Source: DTNV01 sp964388435 (GTDB lineage: Archaea > Micrarchaeota > Micrarchaeia > Norongarragalinales > UBA8480). From it: DNA of 16,394 nt. Every line of letters starts with the position of its first letter. Position 1 is the first letter of the stretch. The notes below the pieces were generated by a model. The model had not been told where the DNA came from and did no database searches. It saw only the letters and a list, made by a program, of their open reading frames with translations. The stretch lies in the NCBI GenBank assembly GCA_964388435.1, contig CAYMAH010000050.1, positions 1-16,394 of the forward strand, read 5' to 3'. A program made the translations under genes and the position numbers. Of the stretch, positions 6,757 through 12,416 are shown one piece after another.

Positions 6757-6815
6757 AAAAGTCTATAATTGTATTAATAGACTTTTAAATAAAGTCTATG
6801 ATTACAATAGTAAAT
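6757..6815 (+). promoter_or_regulatory. Orphan operator/promoter-like element
   Basis: A perfect inverted repeat with 10-base arms, AAAAGTCTAT (6757-6766) and ATAGACTTTT (6777-6786), with a 10-base spacer, is followed by a second CTAT...ATAG pair at about 6795-6809. Nearly the same 59-base element lies at 11995-12052 directly before the truncated ATPase. Here no plus-strand gene follows; the next thing is the 3' end of the minus-strand AbiEi-like gene. It looks like the promoter of a lost module. The rest of 6695-6840 shows nothing I can identify. Confidence 0.55.
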
Positions 6816-6840
6816 CTTGAGTGTTCAACGCATTGAAAAT

Positions 6841-7455
6841 TTAATAGCGGCTCTCTTCTAACTTTGAATACTTTTCATAAATTTTCATGACGGTTTTGCT
6901 TGTTTTGGCATCGTAAAACGATAAGTAACTCAATAGTTTTTGTTTGTCTAATGCTTTGCAAAGAAGGGCGTAATCGTCGGTAGAGATTCTGGTTCTAAAG
7001 TAAACGAAGTCTATAAGAGTTTTTTCCGGGTCTGACACTGGAATCTTGCGATTGTTGTACAAAACGGTTGAAAACCCGAAAAAATATTTTGGTGGAATGT
7101 GGTGAACGTCAGCCCAAAAATCGCTGTCGTTGAATAATTTTACCTTGTTTCTCTTCACGTTTTTTGTGGTTATCACGCAGACATGCGTTAGTTGGCTCCA
7201 TATCTCTCTGCAGGTCATTGCAAAGTGCATTCCGTAATAGAAAGGCTCAAACAGGTATCCTGACAAGAGTTCGTCTTTCTCCAGAGTGTAGTGGGATTTT
7301 CTGATAAGGTATAATTTTTTTTTAGAAGCCATGTAGCTTATCAACTCTCTCAAGCTGTTGTCATCAATCCTGCCATTAAGGTAGAGCTTGACATCACGGT
7401 AAGTGAAAACAGGATAGCCTGAAAATCTCGTTAAAATATCGTTTATTATGGTCAT
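6841..7455 (-). CDS. AbiEi-like antitoxin (type IV toxin-antitoxin)
   Basis: A 204-residue protein with an N-terminal winged-helix region (about 1-60: FTYRDVKLYLNGR.. DDNSLRELISYMASKKKLYLI). A central domain ends in the family hallmark VSDPEKTLIDFVYF (about residues 140-153), characteristic of AbiEi antitoxins and related regulators. Known AbiEi proteins repress the abiE promoter and counter AbiEii in bacterial phage resistance. The ATG at 7455 overlaps the toxin stop by four bases (ATGA), so I prefer it to the ATG at 7464. The gene comes after the toxin gene, the reverse of the usual order. Its 3' end abuts an orphan promoter element. Confidence 0.82.
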   Translation of the reverse strand: MTIINDILTRFSGYPVFTYRDVKLYLNGRIDDNSLRELISYMASKKKLYLIRKSHYTLEKDELLSGYLFEPFYYGMHFAMTCREIWSQLTHVCVITTKNVKRNKVKLFNDSDFWADVHHIPPKYFFGFSTVLYNNRKIPVSDPEKTLIDFVYFRTRISTDDYALLCKALDKQKLLSYLSFYDAKTSKTVMKIYEKYSKLEESRY

Positions 7456-8114
7456 TTCATCCACTCGTTCAAATCGCCGATCATTTTTTCAAAGCTTGGG
7501 GTCAAACCATCCAGCATGAGAAGCTCAAGCATGTAAACATTTACTGGTTTTTTGTTTTTTATTTCACTCAGCAACGCGTTCAATCTTTCCCTGGTTTTTT
7601 TTAAAGGGTTTGGAATGGAGTTTCTTAAAACCCACATGTCGTAAAGATCCTGAACCTCCTCTTTTTTATTTTTGATTTTATCAGCATAGGCGTTGATTTT
7701 CTCGTTTAAAAGCGCTTCAGGAGTCAGCGCGATGATCAATCTCTTTCCACCGCTTACAGTGAGGTAATCCACTTCGTCACCTTGCGCGTAATCAAAGTTT
7801 ATGTCCAGTTTTACTTTTGTGTCTGTTTGGACGGTGACTGAAAAAGTGTTTATCTGGTTGAAGTAGCCTCTTTCCTTTATCGCCAAACCTTTTTGTTTTA
7901 AAAAATCCAGAAGAGATTTGCAAAAATCTTCTATTGAGTCGGTTTTAAAATATATGTCTATGTCTCGTGAAAATCTTTCCCCTCCATAACACCTCCAAAC
8001 CGCGGTTCCTCCGTGCATTGTGAGTTTTCTTGAGTACTCGCTGTAAAGAATGTCTACTAAGAAATCTTCTAGAATCGCTTTTTTCCTGTATTCTTCCACC
8101 CTAAAATTCCACAT
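7452..8114 (-). CDS. AbiEii-family nucleotidyltransferase toxin
   Basis: A 220-residue protein with the AbiEii signature: MHGGTAVWRCYGGERFSRDIDIYF, that is the GGTA nucleotide-binding motif (35-38) followed by the RFSxDID metal-binding aspartates (D51, D53). A third likely acidic position lies in VKLDINFDY, and the C-terminal EKINAYADKI...VQDLYDMWVL matches the conserved K/A..R and D-YD region. Family members transfer nucleotides, some to tRNA, and inhibit growth. I chose the ATG at 8114 because GTGGAG lies 6 bases upstream; an earlier start at 8147 would be read through the promoter. It is the first gene of the pair and overlaps the antitoxin gene by four bases. Confidence 0.88.
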   Translation of the reverse strand: MWNFRVEEYRKKAILEDFLVDILYSEYSRKLTMHGGTAVWRCYGGERFSRDIDIYFKTDSIEDFCKSLLDFLKQKGLAIKERGYFNQINTFSVTVQTDTKVKLDINFDYAQGDEVDYLTVSGGKRLIIALTPEALLNEKINAYADKIKNKKEEVQDLYDMWVLRNSIPNPLKKTRERLNALLSEIKNKKPVNVYMLELLMLDGLTPSFEKMIGDLNEWMK

Positions 8115-8163
8115 TAAACTCCACTTTATTATATAATTATATAACAATAAGTATTTATATATT
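8115..8163 (-). promoter_or_regulatory. AbiE-like operon promoter and ribosome site
   Basis: On the minus strand TATATAAATA (about 8153-8162) is a good TATA box, and GTGGAG (8121-8126) is a Shine-Dalgarno just before the ATG at 8114. Between them TTATATAATTATATAA (about 8128-8143) is a near-palindrome at the likely start point and a candidate operator for the winged-helix antitoxin. Confidence 0.5.
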
Positions 8164-8225
8164 TGGGTTGGTTTGGAAAATCAACTTTAAACATTTTATT
8201 CACTTAAATGAACATGATACAAACA

Positions 8226-8249
8226 TTTTGTTCGCTTGCCTGAACAAAA
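8226..8249. promoter_or_regulatory. Inverted-repeat operator-like site in R1
   Basis: TTTTGTTC and GAACAAAA arms (8 bases each, 8-base spacer) are conserved exactly in R2 at 9675-9698. In R1 they lie about 110 bases upstream of the AbiEii-like start. In R1 the companion palindrome TTCACTTAAATGAA (8200-8213) is imperfect. Confidence 0.45.
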
Positions 8250-8319
8250 AACAGGAATGTGAAAAAGTTCTATTAGAAGGCAAAGTTTGAAATCAGAAGG
8301 CTCGTTGAACTATAGCGCA

Positions 8320-8427
8320 AAACCAGAGTTGACTTTACGCCCCCACGCGAGCGGCGGGGCTGGGATTGACAGGATAATTTCAGGGGGCAGTGAAGAGAAG
8401 CACAGGAGCCTGTGGAATTGCGGTTTC
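8320..8427 (+). pseudogene. Scar of the GNAT tail (copy B)
   Basis: In frame from about 8326 the plus strand reads ELTLRPHASGGAGIDR then IISGGSEEKHRSL, matching ESTLRFHVGGGARIDR / IIPGGSEEKHRSL of the intact gene. An extra G then shifts the frame (CCTGTGGAATTG against CCTTGGAATTG), and the match stops at GCGGTTTCGT, just before the ATPase stop codon at 8436. No start or upstream coding part remains. Confidence 0.75.
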
Positions 8428-8433
8428 GTGCAA

Positions 8434-9609
8434 TCAATAAAGAAAGCCGAATAGGAACAGAGGTATTTTATTGTCGATAAAATCAAGGCTTTGAGCCGCG
8501 ATGAAATCAGCTTCGTAGGATATTTTAGTGCTCCCTCCAACTTCAATAACCTTTCCCGCAACTTTAAAATCAGGGGTTTTCTGGCCTCTTTTTGTTTTGA
8601 AATAGCATTCAACGCTAGTGTTGTTAACCAAGAACTCTTCTCTCGCAGCTCCAACATCGGTCTTTTCACCCACCATCTCATTTAAAGCGCGCCTAAAAGG
8701 CGTTCTAAGGTAAATTTTCGGCTCTTTTCTAAAGCCAGTGCCGCATGGATATAAAAGCAGAATCAAGCCAACGCGCTGCAAGTCATACAGGATTTTAATC
8801 ACAGTTGATTTGCTTATATTCAAATACCCTGCAAGCTGTGAATAGTTTGCCTCGTACGGTTTTGACTTTGCAATTCTGTAAAGTAATTTGTAGACATCAT
8901 TTTCAATTTTAACATCGATTTCTCTCAGATAAGACAAGTCCGCGCTTATGATCTTTTCAAGCATGTTTGTTATTGGTTTTGGAAATTCTTCTTTGATTCC
9001 TTCAAATAACACGCCGTATTTTTGATACTCTTCCATAAACCCGTTCCATTTATTGTATTTTGTCACTATTTTTTTTCTTTCGTTTAAATCAAATAATTTA
9101 TCCGTGGTGATAACGTCAATGTTAGCCCCGTGCTTTATGTTTAGATATTCTCTGAAGGACGGCGGCTTCAACTCGTGCATTATTACGCGCCTGCTGAGGT
9201 CAGCGCCTTTCCTCACCTCGATAGAGGAAGAGCCTGTAAAAACAATGTTCGCCTCCCCTTCATCATAAAACGTCTTTATGTCTGACGCCCAGCCGCTCCT
9301 TGAATTTATCTCGTCAATGAATATATTGCGATAACCTTTTGCAAGCACTTGTTTTACTATATCATACAAACTATCTTGAAAAAGGTATGCCGCGTCCAAT
9401 GGAATGTACAACGCGCTTTCTTTTTTTGAGGCTAGTTGAAGAAGCATCACTGTCTTGCCCACCCCTCTAAGACCGTAAACGCCTTGGTAAAATTTTGGCG
9501 AAGCGTTGTCAATCTCGTTAAAAAGGTATCTTTTGATTGGGAAAGCAGCGCCGCCTGAAATCAATTTCTCGCTTGCCAAAACAAGCTTTGAAAAAACTTC
9601 GTCGTTCAC
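8434..9609 (-). CDS. AAA ATPase with winged helix and nuclease-like C-terminus
   Basis: A 391-residue ATPase counted from the GTG at 9609. Walker A is GLRGVGKT (46-53), Walker B NIFIDEIN (95-102), and sensor-like FTGSSS follows. A winged-helix region SQLAGYLNISKSTVIKIL..LQRVGLI lies at about 257-283. The C-terminal domain, with PDF (346-348) and VIEVGG (354-359), resembles the PD-(D/E)xK-like domain of archaeal AAA_14/DUF4143-type ATPases. These proteins are abundant in archaea and their role is poorly known. A TATA-like TTTAAAAG (about 9633-9641, minus strand) lies about 26 bases before the GTG, suggesting a leaderless start; a TTG at 9630 would add 7 residues. The gene is bracketed by direct repeats R1 and R2. 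Confidence 0.85.
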   Translation of the reverse strand: MNDEVFSKLVLASEKLISGGAAFPIKRYLFNEIDNASPKFYQGVYGLRGVGKTVMLLQLASKKESALYIPLDAAYLFQDSLYDIVKQVLAKGYRNIFIDEINSRSGWASDIKTFYDEGEANIVFTGSSSIEVRKGADLSRRVIMHELKPPSFREYLNIKHGANIDVITTDKLFDLNERKKIVTKYNKWNGFMEEYQKYGVLFEGIKEEFPKPITNMLEKIISADLSYLREIDVKIENDVYKLLYRIAKSKPYEANYSQLAGYLNISKSTVIKILYDLQRVGLILLLYPCGTGFRKEPKIYLRTPFRRALNEMVGEKTDVGAAREEFLVNNTSVECYFKTKRGQKTPDFKVAGKVIEVGGSTKISYEADFIAAQSLDFIDNKIPLFLFGFLY

Positions 9610-9630
9610 GCATTTATTATAAAACAACAA

Positions 9631-9698
9631 AACTTTTAAACATTTTGTTCATTTAAATGAACGAAATATAAACATTTTGTTCGCTTACCTGAACAAAA
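9631..9698 (-). promoter_or_regulatory. ATPase promoter with two palindromes
   Basis: Next to the TATA-like box lies a perfect 16-base palindrome, GTTCATTTAAATGAAC (9647-9662). Further upstream is TTTTGTTC / GAACAAAA with an 8-base spacer (9675-9698). Both contain GTTC...GAAC half-sites, so one dimeric regulator could bind both. The winged helix of the ATPase is one candidate; this is inference. Confidence 0.55.
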
Positions 9699-9878
9699 AA
9701 CAGGAGTGTAAAAAGTTCTATTAGAAGGCAAAGTTTGAAATCAGAAGGTTCGTTGAACTAGCGCAAAACCAGAGTTGACTTTACACCCACGCGAGCGGAG
9801 GGGTTAGGATTGACAGGATAATTCCCGGCTGGAGCGAGAAGAAGAGAAGCATGAGAGTGGCTGTTTCGTATAGGTATT
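9631..9878 (+). repeat. Long direct repeat R2 (module border)
   Basis: The partner of R1 (8183-8427). R2 has the better palindromes and keeps the end of the GNAT tail, but it has a two-base deletion near 9786 that breaks the frame into that tail. Confidence 0.8.
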
Positions 9879-9880
9879 AA
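9766..9880 (+). pseudogene. Scar of the GNAT tail (copy C)
   Basis: From 9788 the plus strand reads HASGGVRIDRIIPGWSEKK then RSMRVAVSYRY and TAA: 30 codons matching the intact tail to its stop. Upstream GAGTTGACTTTA corresponds to ELTL, now out of frame. AVSY is written GCTGTTTCGTAT, differing synonymously from the intact gene. It ends 18 bases before the 3' end of the RelE-like gene. Confidence 0.78.
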
Positions 9881-9898
9881 TTTTTTAGTGCCTGATGA

Positions 9899-10165
9899 TC
9901 AAATCCTCATTTTCAGCAGTTCTTCATAAGCTTCGTCGCGATTCTTATAAAGCAGGAGAAGTATTTTACCTTCCCGTCTTTTCACTTTATAAACAAGCCT
10001 GCGGTGTTCTGTGCGTTTTGAGAAAACATTGGAGTGGTGCTCCATTGGTTTTCCGATTTCAGGGTTTTGCATTATATTTCCCAATAACTTTTGCAAGAGT
10101 TTGCGCTCGCTTCTATCAAGTTTTCTCACGTCCTTGTCGAAAACACTTGTGGATTCAAATTCCAT
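9899..10165 (-). CDS. RelE/ParE-family toxin
   Basis: An 88-residue basic protein with the RelE-superfamily layout: two N-terminal helices (VFDKDVRKLDRSERKLLQKLL), then strands with RTEHRRLVYKVKRREGKILLLLYKN, and the end RDEAYEELLKM, the usual C-terminal signature of archaeal RelE-like toxins. Known members cleave mRNA on the ribosome. The ATG at 10165 lies 6 bases after the stop of the antitoxin gene, giving the usual antitoxin-toxin order. Confidence 0.85.
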   Translation of the reverse strand: MEFESTSVFDKDVRKLDRSERKLLQKLLGNIMQNPEIGKPMEHHSNVFSKRTEHRRLVYKVKRREGKILLLLYKNRDEAYEELLKMRI

Positions 10166-10171
10166 TTTATT

Positions 10172-10408
10172 TTAGTCCAACTCGCTTGGCTGAAATTTTC
10201 TAGTTTTTATTTTTTCAGATTGAACCCCGTCTAGCGTTTTGTCAGTTAATTTGGTGAAAATTTCCTCTTCTGAGATGTTTTGTGTTTGCGCGAACTGGTA
10301 AAGCGCTAGTCTGACTGCTTCTGTTTTTGTTTTTGCATACCCGCGTTTGATCATGTTATCAACCACGCCTTCGGTGAACCCTGAAAGTTCTATGTTAACA
10401 TTTACCAT
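10172..10408 (-). CDS. Ribbon-helix-helix antitoxin for the RelE-like toxin
   Basis: A 78-residue protein. VNVNIELSGFTEGVVDNMIKRGYAKTKTEAVRLALYQF is a typical archaeal ribbon-helix-helix pattern (strand, helix, GYAKTKTEAVRLAL turn-helix). The acidic and basic tail (about 45-78) would bind the toxin. The start at 10408 is fixed by a strong ribosome site upstream. It is divergent from the ATPase at 10564, with which it shares a 155-base control region. Confidence 0.85.
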   Translation of the reverse strand: MVNVNIELSGFTEGVVDNMIKRGYAKTKTEAVRLALYQFAQTQNISEEEIFTKLTDKTLDGVQSEKIKTRKFQPSELD

Positions 10409-10411
10409 TAA

Positions 10412-10450
10412 ATCACCCCTTTTTTAATAATAATTTTATAATATTTTAGT
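10412..10450 (-). promoter_or_regulatory. Shine-Dalgarno and TATA region of the relE-type operon
   Basis: On the minus strand AGGGGTGAT (10412-10420) lies 3 bases before the ATG, an unusually strong match to the 16S 3' end. AT-rich TATTATAAAATTATT upstream (about 10427-10445) is the likely TATA region. Confidence 0.5.
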
Positions 10451-10510
10451 AATAAAAGCTTATAAACGCGTTGGTTTAAGTTATTGTAGTAGAAAAATAT
10501 TAATAATTAA

Positions 10511-10563
10511 GCTATTACAATGACCAAAAGTATTAAAAATATGTCATTATAATAACATAAACA
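10511..10563 (+). promoter_or_regulatory. ATPase promoter flanked by a long inverted repeat
   Basis: The arms GCTATTACAATGAC (10511-10524) and GTCATTATAATAAC (10543-10556) are inverted copies with two mismatches in 14. They flank an 18-base centre whose TATTAAAAAT (10531-10540) is the likely TATA box, about 26-30 bases before the ATG at 10564. A dimer bound here would cover the promoter. Confidence 0.55.
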
Positions 10564-11850
10564 ATGGAAATAGAGTTTTTAAAATATGTTATTAAAGACC
10601 AGAAGGACAAGTTACTTAAAACAAGCCCTGGCATGAGAAGAGAGCTCACTGAAAAAATAGAAAATGACCTAAACCTAAAGGAAATAGCAGTCCTTTTAGG
10701 GGTGAGGAGAGCTGGAAAGTCCACTGTTTTAAAACAAATCATTCTAACGTTGATGAAAAAAACAAGCGAAAACAATATTTTGTACGTTAATTTTGAGGAT
10801 GAGAGGCTGAACGGGTTCACTTATATGGATTTTGAAAAAATGCATGAAGCTTACCTTCAGCTTTGCAACCCCAAAGGAAGGGTTTTCATTTTCCTTGACG
10901 AGGTGCAGGAAGTAAAACAATGGGAAAAATGGGCTTACAGGATAAGAGAGTTTGAAACAGCTAAACTGTTCGCCACTGGAAGCAATAACAGCATCTTAAA
11001 GTCAGAAGTGTCAAACGCTTTGACAGGAAGAAACATCACTTATGAAGAGTTTCCGTTCTCTTTCAAGGAAATCACTCCCAAAACAGACCTTTACACCCAG
11101 CAGGGGTTGGTGCAAACCCGCTCGTTGTTTGATGATTATTTAGATTACGGGGGGTTTCCAGAAGTATTCATTCAAAAAAGAAAAGATTTTCTCACGTCTT
11201 ACTTAAGAGACATCATAAGCAGGGACATGGTGTCAAGATATGAGATCAGAAACGTAAAACAATTCGAAGAATTCATCGTGTATCTTCTTAATCTCTATTC
11301 AAAAAAATTCACGCTCTCCAAACTTCAACATGTATTCAACCTCGGAAGCCATAACACGGTCAAAAACTTCATTTCGTACGCTGAAAACGCCTACCTTGTA
11401 TTCACGATAGAGAACTATTCAAGCTCTTTAAGCGAGGTGGTGAGAGCTCCAAGAAAACTTTATGTCATAGATCATGCTCTTGCAGCGCGGGTTTCAAACA
11501 ACCCTTTAGCCGATATTGGCTCAAAACTTGAAAACATCGTGTTCATGGAGTTGAAAAGAAAACTGAACTTCGATGAAAAAATATTCTTCTGGAGCGACGA
11601 GAAGGAAAGAGAGGTTGATTTCATCATCAAAAAAGGGTTAAAAATAACAAAAGCAATGCAAGTCGCATACGATTTGAACAGGAAGGAAACTGAAACTAAA
11701 AACCTTGTTAAAGCGCTGGAACGCTTTAAACTCAGTGAAGGTACAATCATCACATTTGACCATGAAAGCATTGAAAACATAAAAGGCAAGAAAATAATCT
11801 TCACTCCCGCGTGGAAGTGGCTGCTCTCCAAGCCAGAACCTAAAGCTTAA
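10564..11850 (+). CDS. AAA_14/DUF4143-type ATPase
   Basis: A 428-residue ATPase of normal family length. Walker A is GVRRAGKS (46-53), Walker B VFIFLDEVQ (107-115), and the sensor segment LFATGSNNSIL spans about 135-145. A helical and winged-helix section (about 230-285, SKLQHVFNLGSHNTVKNFI) comes next. The C-terminal DUF4143-like domain has FMELKRKL (E329), EVDFII (E350, D352) and MQV (Q366), the spacing of a PD-(D/E)xK-like fold. Known members are common in archaeal genomes, with an undetermined role. It is divergent from the relE-type pair and probably leaderless. A GNAT-tail scar begins 12 bases after its stop. Confidence 0.88.
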   Translation: MEIEFLKYVIKDQKDKLLKTSPGMRRELTEKIENDLNLKEIAVLLGVRRAGKSTVLKQIILTLMKKTSENNILYVNFEDERLNGFTYMDFEKMHEAYLQLCNPKGRVFIFLDEVQEVKQWEKWAYRIREFETAKLFATGSNNSILKSEVSNALTGRNITYEEFPFSFKEITPKTDLYTQQGLVQTRSLFDDYLDYGGFPEVFIQKRKDFLTSYLRDIISRDMVSRYEIRNVKQFEEFIVYLLNLYSKKFTLSKLQHVFNLGSHNTVKNFISYAENAYLVFTIENYSSSLSEVVRAPRKLYVIDHALAARVSNNPLADIGSKLENIVFMELKRKLNFDEKIFFWSDEKEREVDFIIKKGLKITKAMQVAYDLNRKETETKNLVKALERFKLSEGTIITFDHESIENIKGKKIIFTPAWKWLLSKPEPKA

Positions 11851-11861
11851 ACAGTTTTTTT

Positions 11862-11978
11862 GATGAAAACTTTCATTGGTTTGACTCAAAAGAAAGGAGG
11901 AGCCCACTCTTCGGTTTCACGCGGGCGGGGGGGCTAGGATTGACAAGAATGAGAGTTGCCGTTTCCTACAAGTATTGA
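11862..11978 (+). pseudogene. Scar of the GNAT tail (copy D)
   Basis: This is the longest scar. Its pieces read FIGLTQKK (real gene FIDLTQRK), then PTLRFHAGGGARID (real gene STLRFHVGGGARID), then RMRVAVSYKY and TGA. Small indels put the three pieces in different frames, and the IIPGGSEEKH part is deleted. AVSY is written GCCGTTTCCTAC, a third synonymous version. Confidence 0.78.
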
Positions 11979-11994
11979 AGTATTTTCTTTTTCT

Positions 11995-12085
11995 AAAAGC
12001 CTATTGTTATACTAATAGACTTTTTATAAAAGTTTATGGTTGTAATAGGAAACATTTAAAAATATTTATTTGCTAATGTAGATTA
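11995..12085 (+). promoter_or_regulatory. Promoter/operator of the truncated ATPase
   Basis: The arms AAAAGCCTAT (11995-12004) and ATAGACTTTT (12015-12024) form an inverted repeat with one mismatch. They are followed by a further half-site pair up to 12052, the same element as at 6757-6815. A TATA-like ATTTAAAAATATTTAT (about 12054-12069) lies about 25 bases before the ATG at 12086. The promoter seems intact although its gene is not. Confidence 0.6.
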
Positions 12086-12325
12086 ATGGAAGTTTCGATT
12101 TTGAAAAGAGTCATTCAAGAACAGGAAGCCAGCCGTATCGCGAAAATTGAAAATGAAAACATAATAGAAAGAGAGTTGGACAAAAACAGGGTTTTAAACG
12201 CGTTAAAATACCCTAATATTCTGATTATACTTGGAATCAGAAGGTGCGGCAAGTCTGTTTTTTCATGGTTGAGCCTTTCGAACAGGAAGTTCGGTTATAT
12301 AAACTTCGATGATGAAGCGCTTTAA
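12086..12325 (+). pseudogene. Truncated AAA ATPase (N-terminal 79 residues)
   Basis: The first 79 residues resemble the N-terminus of the ATPase at 10564 (MEVSILKRVIQEQ against MEIEFLKYVIKDQ). Walker A is GIRRCGKS (50-57), and the next strand is YINFDDEAL where the intact protein has YVNFEDERL. It then stops. Family members are about 400-430 residues, and no Walker B, winged helix or C-terminal domain follows. It is therefore a deletion remnant at the right edge of the island. A short expressed peptide cannot be excluded because the promoter looks intact. Confidence 0.82.
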
Positions 12326-12416
12326 AATAATGTTCATTCTTGCATGTCTTGCATGGGGGGTGGTTATTGAAACAAGATTAAAACTGTTTTAGAAAAACAG
12401 AGCCAATGATTTGCTT
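12326..12416. other. Island right edge: short gap
   Basis: No ATPase sequence is recognisable here. A 26-codon frame from the ATG at 12312 to TAG at 12392 (MKRFKIMFILACLAWGVV...) overlaps the broken ATPase end; it is too short to call. CTGTTTT-AGA-AAAACAG (12384-12400) could form a small hairpin just beyond the stop of the minus-strand secreted-protein gene and may act as its terminator. Confidence 0.3.

Larger units (their letters stand above)
8183..8427 (+). repeat. Long direct repeat R1 (module border)
   Basis: This matches 9631-9878 over about 220-245 bases. The core is nearly identical: within about 95 bases from GAACAAAAAACAGG to GAGTTGACTTTAC I count only two substitutions and two small indels. 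From left to right each copy holds promoter palindromes, a spacer with AGAAGGCAAAGTTTGAAAT, and a decayed GNAT tail. R1 and R2 bracket the ATPase at 8434-9609, so recombination between them would delete that module. Confidence 0.8.

Noticed and set aside
8183..9878. Insertion sequence with R1 and R2 as its ends
   Set aside because: The repeats are direct rather than terminal inverted, no transposase lies between them, and the enclosed gene is an AAA ATPase of a type widespread as a cellular gene in archaea.
6511..11978. CRISPR array
   Set aside because: The repeats are 40-245 bases, separated by 1-2 kb of genes and coding-derived; there are no short regular repeats with unique spacers.
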